64,000 nt of DNA from Acrocarpospora catenulata (GCF_018476525.1 NZ_JAHCST010000039.1:19852-83851); one strand, 5' to 3'; positions 8,547 through 17,360 are shown, counted from the first letter of the stretch. Numbers and translations: made by a program. The notes: a model not told the origin generated them from the sequence alone.

Positions 8547-10526
8547 TTAGCGGAGGCCGCGGCGTTCGAGGAGGGGGTCGATTCGGGGGTCGCGGCCGCG
8601 GAAGGTGTGGAAGGCGGTCATGGGGTCGATGCTGCCGCCCTTGGAGAGGAGTTCCCTGCGGAAGCGGTCGCCGTTTTTGCGGAGGAGGCCGCCGTTTTCG
8701 GTGAACCATTCGACGGTGTCGGCGTCCAGGACTTCGCTCCAGATGTAGGAGTAGTAGCCGGCGCTGTAGCCGCTTGACCAGATGTGGGCGAAATAGGTGC
8801 TGCGGTAGCGGGGTGGGACGGCGGGGAGGTCCACGCCCGCCCGCTGGAGGGCCTCGGCCTCGAAGGACTCGGCGTCGCCGCCCTGGTAGTCGGTGTGCCA
8901 GGCCCAGTCGAGCAGGGTCGCCGCCAGGTACTCCACCGTGGCGAAGCCCTGGTTGAACTTCTCGGCCTCCAGCATGCGGTCAACCAGCTCACGCGGCATC
9001 GGCTCACCGGTCTCATGGTGCCGGGCGTAGTTGGCCAGAATCTCCGGGTGGGTCGCCCACATCTCGTTGACCTGAGAGGGGTACTCGACGAAGTCACGCG
9101 GCACCGAGGTCCCGGAGAACCGCGGATGACGCACGTCGGAGAAGAGCGCGTGCAGCGCGTGCCCGAACTCGTGGAACATGGTGTTGACCTCGTCGAACGT
9201 CATCAGAGTCGGCTCACCCCTGACGATGTTGAGGTTGTTCACCACAACCGGCCGGGTCCCCTCCAACGCCGACTGCTTGACCAGGCTGTTCATCCAGGCC
9301 CCCCCACGCTTGGAGGCCCGCGCGTAGAAGTCCCCGAGAAACAGCCCAAGCGGCGACCCGTCCTCGTTGAACACCTCGAAGACCCGCACATCGGGGTGGT
9401 ACCCCACCAGATCGGGCCGCTCCTCGAAACGCAGCCCGTAGAGCCGCTGAGCGGCGTAGAAGACCCCGTCCTTGAGCACCCGCTCCAGCGCGAAGTAGGG
9501 CCGCATCAGACCGCTGTCGATGGCGTACCGCGCCTTGCGCACGCGCTCGGCGTAGAACGCCCAGTCCCACGCCTCGACCGGGAAACCGGCCTCGGCCTCC
9601 AGCGCCTCCTGCTCCCGGCGGGCGTTGGCCACCGCGGGCGTGACCAGCTTGTCGAGCATCCCGGTGACGGCCCCCGTGGTGCCCGCGGTCTGGTCGGCCA
9701 GCACGTACTCCGCGTGGTCGCGGTACCCGAGCAGCCGGGCCCGCTCCCGGCGGAGCGACGCGATCCTGGTGATCAGCTCGGCGTTGTCCGCGCCCCGCCC
9801 GGCGGAGGCCCGATGGACCCTCTCCCGCAGCGCCCGATTGGTCAGCGCGCTGAGCACCGGCTGCCCGGTGGGCAGCACCAGGGTGATCAGGTACTTCCCG
9901 TCGTGCCCGCGCGCGGTGGCGGTCTCCCGCAGTCCCTCGATCGCGTCAGGGGTGAGCCCGTCCAGCTCGGCGGGATCCTCCACCAGCACGGCCCGCGCGT
10001 TGGTGTCGGCCAGCAGGTTCTGCTGGAACATGGTGCCCAGCGCGGAGAGCTCCGCGTTGATCTCCCGCAGCCGGGCCTGCTGGGCCGCGTCCAGCTCGGC
10101 GCCGGCCCGGATGAAGTCGGTACGGTACCGGGCCAGCAGCCACGCCTCGGCCGGGTCGTCGGTCTCGATCGCCTGGAGCCGGGCGAACAGCTCCGCGTTC
10201 AGGTGCACCGTGTCGCTGTGCTTGGCCAGTTTGGGCGTGATGTCCTGCTGGATGGCCTGAACGCCCGGGGTGCTGTCGGAGCTGGTCTGGTTGAAGAACA
10301 CGGTCGACACCCGCTCCAGCAGCTGACCCGACCGCTCCAGCGCCTCCACCGTGTTGGCGAAGGTGGGCGGCTCCGGGTTGGCCGCGATGGCCGCCACCTC
10401 GGCCAGGTGCTCGGCCATGCCCTGCTCGAACGCTGGCACATAGTGCTCTTCGCGGATCTCCTGGAAAGGAGGCAGCCGGTAGGGCAGGGAGCTGGGGGAC
10501 AGGAACGGGTTGTCGGCCTGCGTCAT
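8547..10526 (-). CDS. M3 family oligopeptidase (Dcp/OpdA-like)
   Basis: Zinc metallopeptidase of 659 residues that trims short peptides in the cytosol. The HEFGH zinc motif is encoded at 9158-9172, inside FDEVNTMFHEFGHALHALF, and the third ligand region EYPSQVNEMWA follows. The C-terminal FAHIWSSGYSAGYYSYIWSE segment is typical of the M3A group (oligopeptidase A, dipeptidyl carboxypeptidase). No signal peptide is seen from the ATG at 10526, which has GAGGAG upstream; an earlier in-frame ATG would add an unlikely leader. Exact specificity (Dcp versus OpdA) cannot be told from sequence alone. Confidence 0.94.
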   Translation of the reverse strand: MTQADNPFLSPSSLPYRLPPFQEIREEHYVPAFEQGMAEHLAEVAAIAANPEPPTFANTVEALERSGQLLERVSTVFFNQTSSDSTPGVQAIQQDITPKLAKHSDTVHLNAELFARLQAIETDDPAEAWLLARYRTDFIRAGAELDAAQQARLREINAELSALGTMFQQNLLADTNARAVLVEDPAELDGLTPDAIEGLRETATARGHDGKYLITLVLPTGQPVLSALTNRALRERVHRASAGRGADNAELITRIASLRRERARLLGYRDHAEYVLADQTAGTTGAVTGMLDKLVTPAVANARREQEALEAEAGFPVEAWDWAFYAERVRKARYAIDSGLMRPYFALERVLKDGVFYAAQRLYGLRFEERPDLVGYHPDVRVFEVFNEDGSPLGLFLGDFYARASKRGGAWMNSLVKQSALEGTRPVVVNNLNIVRGEPTLMTFDEVNTMFHEFGHALHALFSDVRHPRFSGTSVPRDFVEYPSQVNEMWATHPEILANYARHHETGEPMPRELVDRMLEAEKFNQGFATVEYLAATLLDWAWHTDYQGGDAESFEAEALQRAGVDLPAVPPRYRSTYFAHIWSSGYSAGYYSYIWSEVLDADTVEWFTENGGLLRKNGDRFRRELLSKGGSIDPMTAFHTFRGRDPRIDPLLERRGLR

Positions 10527-10662
10527 CGCTGGCGGCTCCTCACGGTCATCGGGTGCGTACAGCCTCGCACACGCCGTGCCCGGCAATCGTTTTGGTAGTG
10601 GGTCCGTTGCTGGGCTATTCTTTCGGAGTCCGCACGCGAGCCTCGAGGGGCGAGCGAGCTGA

Positions 10663-10734
10663 TGGGGTATGGTGTAATTGGCAGCACGACTGATTCTGGT
10701 TCAGTTAGTCTAGGTTCGAGTCCTGGTACCCCAG
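10663..10734 (+). tRNA. tRNA-Gln (anticodon CTG)
   Basis: Seven-bp acceptor stem TGGGGTA/TACCCCA, anticodon stem ACTGA/TCAGT with loop TTCTGGT giving anticodon CUG, and T-arm GGTTCGAGTCC. 72 nt, discriminator G, no encoded CCA. Confidence 0.95.
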
Positions 10735-10804
10735 CTGCACTTTCGGTCAATGGGAAGTTGTTCCAGACATGCGCTGGGTTGACTGCCAAATTGACTCTGT
10801 GTAT

Positions 10805-10877
10805 GGTCCCGTCGTCTAGTGGCCTAGGACGCCGCCCTCTCAAGGCGGTAACGGCGGTTCGAATCCGCTCGGGACTA
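10805..10877 (+). tRNA. tRNA-Glu (anticodon CTC)
   Basis: Acceptor GGTCCCG/CGGGACT, anticodon stem CCGCC/GGCGG with loop CTCTCAA (anticodon CUC, GAG codons), and T-loop TTCGAAT. The discriminator A at 10877 is followed by an encoded CCA (10878-10880). Confidence 0.95.
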
Positions 10878-10933
10878 CCAACCTCTCCGAGGGGTTGACG
10901 CAAGGACGCAGGACTTGCGAGAAAACACAGCTT

Positions 10934-11006
10934 GGCTCCGTCGTCTAGTGGCCTAGGACGCCGCCCTCTCAAGGCGGTAGCGCCGGTTCGAATCCGGTCG
11001 GGGCTA
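10934..11006 (+). tRNA. tRNA-Glu (anticodon CTC), second copy
   Basis: Near-duplicate of the tRNA-Glu at 10805, with the same anticodon arm. Compensating changes occur in the acceptor stem (GGCTCCG/CGGGGCT) and the T-stem. CCA is encoded at 11007-11009. Confidence 0.95.
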
Positions 11007-11013
11007 CCAAGCA

Positions 11014-11047
11014 ACCGCGTCTCCACCCGGAGGCGCGGTTTTTGTTT
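11014..11047 (+). terminator. Rho-independent terminator of tRNA cluster
   Basis: Stem ACCGCGTCTCC (11014-11024) and GGAGGCGCGGT (11029-11039), loop ACCC, followed by TTTTTGTTT. It sits 5 nt after the CCA of the last tRNA. Confidence 0.9.
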
Positions 11048-11172
11048 CCGCTGAGCCATTGACTAGCGACTTGACTTTTTGTTATGTTTTGATCGTTTGG
11101 GGTCTTGTGTCACCCCGGAAGCCTCGACGCGATCATCATTCGCGGGGAACAGGCAAACCTCTCTAGAGAACT

Positions 11173-11521
11173 TTGCGCAAGCGAATGAAAGCTTGCAAAG
11201 CCAACGCCGAGCTGCTCGGACGCCCGGCGCTCGCCGACCACGGCAACGGGATCATCGCCGTGGGGGAGGCTGAGGTGCTCCAGCCCGGCCAGGCGCCGGA
11301 CTTCACCCTGGACGGCCTCACCTGGCTCACCCAGCCCTTCTGTCGCCGCACGGGAACACCTGGCCGAGGCGGCCCGCCTGGCCCCGCACGACGTCGCGGT
11401 ACGCCGGAGCCTGATGCCCCTGAACGGAGTTGACCCGTTCGGCGAGGAGTACTTCAAGCTCCGCGCGGAACTGGAGGCCGAGGGCGTCCCCCTCTACCGC
11501 CCGCTCCCGGACTGGTCCTGA
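11173..11521 (+). pseudogene. Decayed redoxin-like gene (two frames)
   Basis: Two fragments of what looks like one gene. Frame 1 from 11173 reads MKACKANAELLGRPALADHG, then GQAPDFTLDGLTWLTQPF, with the APDFTL signature of AhpC/TSA-type redoxins. It then loses homology-like character near 11340. Frame 2 from 11342 reads VAAREHLAEAARLAPHDVAV, then DPFGEEYFKLRAELEAEG and stops at 11519, resembling a helical C-terminal extension. The thioredoxin core with its active-site cysteine is missing between them, so an internal deletion plus frameshift is inferred. The rest of the 11060-11170 stretch is unusually AT-rich and shows nothing recognisable. Family identity is tentative. Confidence 0.5.
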
Positions 11522-11571
11522 CCGCCGGCGGGATTTGCCTTCCCCGACTCCTGGGTTCGAAAATCAGACCC

Positions 11572-12072
11572 ATGACGACGACGATGAACTCGCGCACCCA
11601 CACCTTCGCCCCGCCTGGCGTGCTGCCCGCCGACTTCGCCGAGTTGAGCGGTCTGGACTTCCTCCAGGCCATGCTGGACGGCAAGATTCCGGCCCCGCCC
11701 ATCGCGAGCACCCTGGACTTCACCCTGCTGAGCGTGGCCGAGGGCGTCGCCGTCTTCGAGGGCCAGACCGGGGAGCACCAGTACAACCCGCTCGGCAGCA
11801 TCCACGGCGGCTACCTGGCCACCCTGCTCGACTCAGCGCTCGGCTGCGCGGTGATGACCACCCTGCCGCCGGGCCAGGGCTACACCACCATCCAGTTGAA
11901 CGTGAACATGATCCGCCCGGCTTTCGCGCACACCGGACCGCTGCGCTGCGAGGGCCGCACCCTGCACGCGGGACGCACGGTGGCCACGGCGGAAGCGAAG
12001 GTGGTGGGCACGCGCGACGGCAAGCTCTACGCGCACGGGACCACCACCTGCGCGATCTTCCCGCTGAAGTAG
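11572..12072 (+). CDS. PaaI-family hotdog thioesterase
   Basis: Single-domain hotdog protein of 166 residues. The central helix motif NPLGSIHGGYLATLLDSALG (about 65-84) and the strand TTIQLNVNMIRPAF are typical of PaaI/YbgC-like acyl-CoA thioesterases. The first 40 residues are less conserved. It begins 50 nt after the decayed redoxin-like gene and ends 3 bp before the stop codon of the convergent 568-residue protein. A role in hydrolysing aromatic or aliphatic acyl-CoA is inferred from the family; the substrate is unknown. Confidence 0.9.
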   Translation: MTTTMNSRTHTFAPPGVLPADFAELSGLDFLQAMLDGKIPAPPIASTLDFTLLSVAEGVAVFEGQTGEHQYNPLGSIHGGYLATLLDSALGCAVMTTLPPGQGYTTIQLNVNMIRPAFAHTGPLRCEGRTLHAGRTVATAEAKVVGTRDGKLYAHGTTTCAIFPLK

Positions 12073-12075
12073 CGG

Positions 12076-13782
12076 TTAACGACCCCCGCCCGACCGGGCC
12101 TTGAACAGCGCCCGTTTGGCGGCCTTGCCCACCTGCTTGTCCGGGTGGGCCTCGCCGATCGCCTCCAGCAACTCCTCCAGATGCGGGTGGCGGACCTTCC
12201 AGATCACGTCCAGCAGGCCGATCAGGTCGGTGGCGGGGCCGATGTCCTCCAGGCTGCTGACGAACTCCGGCCGCCCCAGGCCGGCCGAGATCGTCCACAT
12301 GTCCAGGATCAGCCAGTGGGTGTCGGCCTGGGTGGGCTCGGGAGCCTCCTCCACGTCCAGCTGGGTGAGGTGGGTCGCCGCGTACGGCCGGAGCGAGGGC
12401 TCCTCGAGCGCCTCCAGCCAGGCCGGCACGGCCACCTCGCCGAGCGAGCCCACCATGCTGGCAGCCTGCACCCGGACCAGCGCGTCCGCCGGGTCCTCCA
12501 CGGCGGCGGCCAGCAGCTCGTGGGCGGCCTTGGCGGGCTCGCGCAGCCGCATCCAGGCCGCGAACTCGGCGTCGGCCTCCTCCTCGGACAGGTCGGCGCT
12601 GGTGGAGAGCAGGTCGTGCGCGGTCATCGCGTCGATCGCGGGGCGCGCGTCCACCTCGATGTCGGCGTCGTCCACCAGGTGCACCACGCCCTCCACGCCG
12701 AGCGGGGTGAGCGCGACCTGGCCTTCCTCGGTGATCTCGATCATCCCGTACCCACCGAGCCAGGCGAGCGCGGGGGCGAGCGGGTCGCCGGCCGCCTCCC
12801 AGGCGTCGGCGCCGAGGTCGTCGTACTCGGCGACCGACTCGGTCAGCTCGGCGCGGAGTTCGGCCAGCGGGCGCTGCAGACCGCCGACCAGCGTCCGGAC
12901 CAGCAGTTCCCGGGTGAGCCCGGACAGGGCCAGGGTGAGGTCGTCGTCTTCCAGCTCGGGGTCGCCGTAGTCGATGGAGTGCAGGCCCTGCATCCAGACG
13001 TCCAGCACGTCCTCGTCGTCCTCGAACGGCCAGGCCTCGGTGTCGGAGTCGACGCTGACCGTGTCATCCCCGTCGGGGGTGAGGAACTCCAGGTCGATGG
13101 CGAGGTTCCAGAGGTTCCACAGGTGCTGCGGCTCGGTCAGCGAGAGGGCGGCCAGCGCCTCCCGCACCTCCTCGTCGGTGAGCAGCGTCTCCGCGCCCAC
13201 CTGGCGCTTGGTGCCCACCCAGACCGCCAGGTCGCGGGCCTGCGTGATGAGCGGCACCGCGCGGGCCAGCGCGGCCAGCTCGCCGTCGGGGCGGAGCCGG
13301 ATGGTGGGCAGTTCGGCGATCTCGTCGGCGAACGGCTCGAAGTCGCCGAGGCTCTCCTCCTCCTCGAGCTCCTCGTCCTCGTCCTCGTCCCAGTCCCGCT
13401 CGGCGATGGTGTCCTCCATCTTGTCGACGAAGTCGTCCTCCAGCTCGTCGAGCTCGGCGAGCAGCGCGTCCAGCGAGTCGGAGCCCTTGCTGAAGCGCCC
13501 GGTCTCGGCGAGGAAGGTCAGGTACGCGCGGATCGCCGGGACCATGCCGTCGGCCGCCTCGTCCGGATCCTCCACCACCTGCGGCATGCGCTCCAGCAGC
13601 ACGGTGCGCAGATCGCCGCGCTTCCAGAGCCCCACGTCGTCGCGCGCGGCCAGCCGGTGCCACAGCGCCGCCGGGCCCACCAGATCCGGGTCGCTGCCCG
13701 GCGCGTGGGACGGCGCCCAGAGAATGAACTCCTGGAGCAGGGGACGCAGTTCTGCCGCGGCCGCCTCGATGCGATCTGTCAC
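12076..13782 (-). CDS. Large acidic protein of unknown function
   Basis: Protein of 568 residues that I do not recognise. It is strongly acidic, with one run of Asp/Glu at about residues 130-150 (WDEDEDEELEEEESLGDFEP). Around it are helical segments rich in Leu and Ala; the stretch at about 400-470 (EFAAWMRLREPAKAAHELLA, AVEDPADALVRVQAASMVGS) looks like HEAT/ARM-type repeats. No signal peptide, membrane helix or cysteine motif is visible, so it is probably a cytosolic scaffold-like protein. The ATG at 13782 is the first Met of the frame with a plausible N-terminus. It stands alone between convergent and divergent neighbours. Confidence 0.8.
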   Translation of the reverse strand: MTDRIEAAAAELRPLLQEFILWAPSHAPGSDPDLVGPAALWHRLAARDDVGLWKRGDLRTVLLERMPQVVEDPDEAADGMVPAIRAYLTFLAETGRFSKGSDSLDALLAELDELEDDFVDKMEDTIAERDWDEDEDEELEEEESLGDFEPFADEIAELPTIRLRPDGELAALARAVPLITQARDLAVWVGTKRQVGAETLLTDEEVREALAALSLTEPQHLWNLWNLAIDLEFLTPDGDDTVSVDSDTEAWPFEDDEDVLDVWMQGLHSIDYGDPELEDDDLTLALSGLTRELLVRTLVGGLQRPLAELRAELTESVAEYDDLGADAWEAAGDPLAPALAWLGGYGMIEITEEGQVALTPLGVEGVVHLVDDADIEVDARPAIDAMTAHDLLSTSADLSEEEADAEFAAWMRLREPAKAAHELLAAAVEDPADALVRVQAASMVGSLGEVAVPAWLEALEEPSLRPYAATHLTQLDVEEAPEPTQADTHWLILDMWTISAGLGRPEFVSSLEDIGPATDLIGLLDVIWKVRHPHLEELLEAIGEAHPDKQVGKAAKRALFKARSGGGR

Positions 13783-13818
13783 CCCGCCAGCCTAGGGCTA
13801 ACAGGGCACGCACTCTAA

Positions 13819-14535
13819 TCAGTTAGCCCGGCGCATCGCTTCGGTGATACGTTCCGCCGCCGAGACGACGGGGGCGGCGTGCAGCCGCCCCGGGGTCCGG
13901 CTGAGACGTTCGATGGGGCCGGAGACCGAGACGGCCGCGATGACCTTGCCGCCGGCGCCCCGGATCGGCGCGGAGACGCTGGCCACCCCCTGCTCCCGCT
14001 CCCCGACGCTGTGCGCCCAGCCCCGGCGGCGCACGCTGGCCAGCGTGGCGGCGGTGAACTTGGCGCCGCGCAGGCCGCGGTGCAGCCGGTCGGGCTCCTC
14101 CCAGGCGAGCAGAATCTGCGCGGCCGAGCCGGCCACCATGGGCAACGCGGAGCCGACCGGGACCGTGTCACGCAGGCCGCTGGAGCGTTCTGCGGCGGCC
14201 ACGCAGACCCGCTCGTCGCCCTGGCGCCGGTAGAGTTGGGCACTCTCCCCGGTCTGGTCGCGCAGCTGGGTGAGCACCGGGCCGGCCACCGCGAGGAGCC
14301 GGTCCTCCCCGGCGGCGGTGGACAGTTCGGACAGGCGCGGGCCGAGGATGAAACGGCCCTGGGTGTCCCGCGACACGATGCGGTGGTGTTCCAGGGCCAC
14401 GGCGAGGCGGTGCGCCGTGGGCCTGGCCAATCCGGTGGCCTGCACCAACTGGGCCAGCGAAGCCGGGCCGGCTTCCAGGGCGTTGAGCACGAGAACCGCC
14501 TTGTCGAGTACCCCGACTCCGCTAGAGTTGTCCAT
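13819..14535 (-). CDS. ndgR: IclR-family regulator of leuCD (NdgR-like)
   Basis: IclR regulator of 238 residues: winged helix at about 8-65 (GPASLAQLVQATGLARPTAH) and a C-terminal effector domain (about 80-235). The N-terminus MDNSSGVGVLDKA is the hallmark of actinobacterial NdgR/LtbR, which controls leucine biosynthesis and other amino acid genes. It is divergent from leuC, the known regulatory target in Streptomyces and Corynebacterium, with 141 bp between the start codons. ATG 14535 is chosen over an upstream Met because it gives the family N-terminus. A duplicated operator-like segment spans its start codon. Confidence 0.93.
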   Translation of the reverse strand: MDNSSGVGVLDKAVLVLNALEAGPASLAQLVQATGLARPTAHRLAVALEHHRIVSRDTQGRFILGPRLSELSTAAGEDRLLAVAGPVLTQLRDQTGESAQLYRRQGDERVCVAAAERSSGLRDTVPVGSALPMVAGSAAQILLAWEEPDRLHRGLRGAKFTAATLASVRRRGWAHSVGEREQGVASVSAPIRGAGGKVIAAVSVSGPIERLSRTPGRLHAAPVVSAAERITEAMRRAN

Positions 14536-14640
14536 ACCCCGATACTGCCGTCTCGCTATCCGAGATGCAAACCCGATAACCGGCAAGCAGCCGGTAGAGT
14601 TCCATATCCCGATATTTCCGTCTCATCATAAGAGATGATC
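14523..14640. promoter_or_regulatory. Duplicated operator-like segment between ndgR and leuC
   Basis: A ~37-bp segment occurs twice in direct orientation: 14531-14567 (TCCATACCCCGATACTGCCG, then TCTCGCTATCCGAGATG) and 14601-14637 (TCCATATCCCGATATTTCCG, then TCTCATCATAAGAGATG). Each copy has an ATAYCCCGATAY dyad and TCTC-N7-GAGA. The first overlaps the ndgR start codon, the second lies in the leuC leader. IclR proteins often bind paired sites, so this is the likely NdgR control region. Confidence 0.6.
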
Positions 14641-14676
14641 ACTCGGGGGAGAAGACGCAAGGAGGCGTTGGAAACC

Positions 14677-16071
14677 ATGGGTCGCACACTGGCCGAGAAA
14701 GTCTGGGAACAGCACGTCGTACGGCGCGCGGAGGGCGAACCCGACCTGCTCTTCATCGACCTGCACCTCATCCACGAGGTGACCAGCCCGCAGGCGTTCG
14801 ACGGCCTGCGCATGGCGGACCGGAAGGTCCGGCGACCCGACCTCACCATCGCCACCGAGGACCACAACGTGCCGACCGTGCTCGGCCCGATCAGCGACCC
14901 GGTCTCCCGGACCCAGGTGGAGACGCTCCGCAAGAACGCCGCCGAGTTCGGCGTCCGGCTCCACCCGATGGGCGACGCCGGACAGGGCGTGGTGCACATC
15001 ATCGGCCCGCAGTTCGGGCTCACCCAGCCAGGCATGACCATCGTCTGCGGCGACTCGCACACCTCCACCCACGGCGCCTTCGGGGCCATCGCCTTCGGCA
15101 TCGGCACCTCCGAGGTGGAGCACGTGCTGGCCACCCAGACCCTCCCGGCCTACCGGCCCAAGACCATGGCCATCGAGGTCAAGGGCGCCCTGCCGTACGG
15201 GGTGACGGCCAAGGACCTGATCCTGGCGATCATCGCCAAGATCGGGACCGGCGGCGGGCAGGGCCACATCGTGGAGTACCGCGGTGAGGCGATCAGGAAC
15301 CTGTCGATGGAGGGCCGCATGACGGTCTGCAACATGTCCATCGAGGCGGGCGCCCGGGCCGGTCTGATCGCTCCCGACGAGACCACCTTCGCCTACCTCA
15401 AGGGCCGCCCGCACGCGCCCACGGGGGCCGACTGGGACCAGGCGCTGGCCTACTGGCAGACGCTGAGGACCGACGACGACGCCGTGTTCGACAAGGTGGT
15501 GGAGATCGACGCCGCGACGCTGACGCCGTTCGTCACCTGGGGGACCAACCCGGGGCAGGGGGCGCCGCTGGGCAGCGCCGTACCGGCGCCTGAGGAGTTC
15601 GCCGACCCGACCGAGCGGGCGGCGGCCGAGCGTGCGCTGGAGTACATGGGCCTCACCGCCGGCACCCCGCTCAGCGAGGTCGCGGTGGACACCGTCTTCG
15701 TCGGGTCCTGCACCAACGGGCGGCTGGAGGACCTGCGCGCCGCCGCCGACATCCTGCGGGGGCGTACGGTCAAGACCAGGACGCTGATCGTGCCCGGGTC
15801 CATGCTGGTCAAGCTGGAGGCCGAGAAGGAGGGCCTGCACGAGGTGTTCAAGGCGGCCGGGGCCGAGTGGCGGGAGGCCGGGTGCTCCATGTGCCTGGGC
15901 ATGAACCCCGACACGCTGGCACCGGGGGAGCGCAGCGCCTCCACCTCCAACCGCAACTTCGAGGGCCGGCAGGGCAAGGGCGGCCGGACCCATCTGGTGT
16001 CCCCGCAGGTCGCCGCCGCGACCGCCGTCACCGGCAAACTGACCGCCCCCGCCGACCTCGCCAATCAATGA
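14677..16071 (+). CDS. leuC: 3-isopropylmalate dehydratase large subunit
   Basis: Large subunit of the [4Fe-4S] isomerase that converts 2-isopropylmalate to 3-isopropylmalate in leucine synthesis, 464 residues. It has [21 protein letters not shown] and the cluster cysteines in [13 protein letters not shown] and [14 protein letters not shown] 14677 is used, with AAGGAGG 10 nt upstream; an ATG at 14635 in the same frame lies inside the operator region and would add a non-family leader. It is the first gene of leuC-leuD, divergent from its regulator ndgR. The stop codon is inside the left arm of an unusual inverted repeat. Confidence 0.97.
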   Translation: MGRTLAEKVWEQHVVRRAEGEPDLLFIDLHLIHEVTSPQAFDGLRMADRKVRRPDLTIATEDHNVPTVLGPISDPVSRTQVETLRKNAAEFGVRLHPMGDAGQGVVHIIGPQFGLTQPGMTIVCGDSHTSTHGAFGAIAFGIGTSEVEHVLATQTLPAYRPKTMAIEVKGALPYGVTAKDLILAIIAKIGTGGGQGHIVEYRGEAIRNLSMEGRMTVCNMSIEAGARAGLIAPDETTFAYLKGRPHAPTGADWDQALAYWQTLRTDDDAVFDKVVEIDAATLTPFVTWGTNPGQGAPLGSAVPAPEEFADPTERAAAERALEYMGLTAGTPLSEVAVDTVFVGSCTNGRLEDLRAAADILRGRTVKTRTLIVPGSMLVKLEAEKEGLHEVFKAAGAEWREAGCSMCLGMNPDTLAPGERSASTSNRNFEGRQGKGGRTHLVSPQVAAATAVTGKLTAPADLANQ

Positions 16072-16159
16072 AAAATGCGCTCCCTAAACGAAATGTCCGT
16101 TTCAAAAATGTTTGGCCAATGACCAGGCAGATTGTCAATCAGCCGCGCATTTTTCATTG
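16066..16159. repeat. AT-rich block bounded by perfect 15-bp inverted repeat
   Basis: The leuC-leuD spacer carries CAATGAAAAATGCGC (16066-16080) and its exact complement GCGCATTTTTCATTG (16145-16159) enclosing 64 bp. The block is far poorer in G+C than the flanking genes and has smaller inner dyads (AAACG/CGTTT, GATTGTCAATC). The left arm covers the leuC stop and the right arm abuts the leuD ribosome binding site. It could be a MITE-like insertion or an mRNA hairpin that tunes leuD translation. Confidence 0.85.
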
Positions 16160-16172
16160 AGGAAGACCGACC

Positions 16173-16760
16173 ATGGAAGCCTTCACCACGCACACCGGCA
16201 CCGCCGTCCCGCTGCGCCGCAGCAACGTCGACACCGACCAGATCATCCCGGCCGTCTGGCTGAAGCAGGTCAGCCGCACCGGCTTCGAGAAGGGCCTGTT
16301 CGCCGCCTGGCGGGAGGACCCCTCCTTCGTCCTGAACAACCCCGTCTACCAGGGCGCCTCCATCCTGCTGGCCGGGCCCGACTTCGGCACCGGCTCCTCC
16401 CGCGAGCACGCCGTCTGGGCCCTCCAGCAGTACGGTTTCCGCGTCGTGATCGCCGCCAGGTTCGGCGACATCTTCCGCAACAACTCCACCAAGATGGGCC
16501 TGCTGCCGGTGGTGCTGGAGGCCAAGACGGTCGAGGAACTCCAGGCCGCCGTGGAGGCCGACCCGTCCGTGCGGATCACCGTGGACCTGGTGGAGCGGCA
16601 GGTACGGCTGGGCGAGGGCGCCTGGGCGTTCGACATCGACGACTACACCCGCTGGCGGCTGATCGAGGGGCTCGACGACATCGGGCTGACCCTGCGGCAC
16701 GCCGACGACATCACCGCGTACGAGAATGGTCGGCAGCCATGGCTGCCGACGACCGTCTGA
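16173..16760 (+). CDS. leuD: 3-isopropylmalate dehydratase small subunit
   Basis: Small (swivel) subunit, 195 residues, partner of LeuC in the leucine pathway. It has [20 protein letters not shown] near the N-terminus, and the motifs [18 protein letters not shown] and [17 protein letters not shown]. The ATG at 16173 has GAGGAAG 8 nt upstream, directly next to the right arm of the inverted repeat in the leuC-leuD spacer. Its last 22 bp overlap the start of the following small gene, so the two are probably co-translated. Confidence 0.97.
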   Translation: MEAFTTHTGTAVPLRRSNVDTDQIIPAVWLKQVSRTGFEKGLFAAWREDPSFVLNNPVYQGASILLAGPDFGTGSSREHAVWALQQYGFRVVIAARFGDIFRNNSTKMGLLPVVLEAKTVEELQAAVEADPSVRITVDLVERQVRLGEGAWAFDIDDYTRWRLIEGLDDIGLTLRHADDITAYENGRQPWLPTTV

Positions 16761-16990
16761 CCCCTCAGGGCGGACCAGAAGAGGACCTGGCGCGGCGGCT
16801 GCGCGACACGCAGCACCGCGTCAGGACCCTGAACGTGCCACCGGAGGAGCGGGCCCGCCTCGCCAAGAGGCTGCTCGCCATCTGCGATGTGGCCAAACGC
16901 GACATTTCCCACGCAACTGCCCGGCTGGACGGCTTCATCGCCTACCTGGACGGCGAATTCGACACGCCGAGTGAAGACCAAATCACGTAA
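16739..16990 (+). CDS. Small protein downstream of leuD
   Basis: 83-residue soluble protein, predicted helical and charged ([40 protein letters not shown]). There is no signal peptide or metal motif. The ATG at 16739 overlaps leuD by 22 bp in another frame. It lies between leuD and hup, where Streptomyces genomes, as I recall, also carry a small hypothetical gene; conservation of position supports a real gene. Function unknown. Confidence 0.72.
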   Translation: MAADDRLTPQGGPEEDLARRLRDTQHRVRTLNVPPEERARLAKRLLAICDVAKRDISHATARLDGFIAYLDGEFDTPSEDQIT

Positions 16991-17048
16991 GGTGATTGAG
17001 TCACGCGCGTTCCTCCCTTACTTTCAAGCGCGTAAGGGGGAGAACCAG

Positions 17049-17348
17049 ATGAACAAGAAGGAACTCGTCGACGCGATCGCGGACCGCGTCGGTGACAAGA
17101 AGACGGCCACCGAGGCGGTCAACGCCATCATCGAGGCGATCCAGCACGCGGTCGCCGGCGGCGACAAGGTTTCGATCACCGGCTTCGGCGCCTTTGAGAT
17201 GGCGCACAAGCCGGCGCGCACGGCTCGGAACCCTTCGACCGGCGAGCCGATCAAGGTGGCCGAGAGCTGGGCGCCCAAGTTCCGTCCGGGCGCGGACTTC
17301 AAGGAACTGGTCAACGCCGGCGGCAAGAAGCAAGCCAAAAAGAAGTAA
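17049..17348 (+). CDS. hup: HU-family DNA-binding protein
   Basis: Nucleoid-associated HU protein of 99 residues that bends DNA as a dimer. The N-terminal helices MNKKELVDAIADRVG and the signature GFGAFEMAHKPARTARNPST lead into the DNA-binding arm. It ends GGKKQAKKK, a short basic tail rather than the long Lys/Ala tail of HupS-type proteins. A strong GGGGGAG site precedes ATG 17049, and a clear terminator follows. Confidence 0.96.
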   Translation: MNKKELVDAIADRVGDKKTATEAVNAIIEAIQHAVAGGDKVSITGFGAFEMAHKPARTARNPSTGEPIKVAESWAPKFRPGADFKELVNAGGKKQAKKK

Positions 17349-17360
17349 CCGGATTCGTCG

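Noticed and set aside
10523..11059. 178-residue minus-strand ORF over the tRNA cluster
   Set aside because: It is the antisense translation of the three tRNA genes; the repeated RIRTAVTALRGRRPRPLDDG segments come from the tRNA-Glu copies and are a known source of false proteins.
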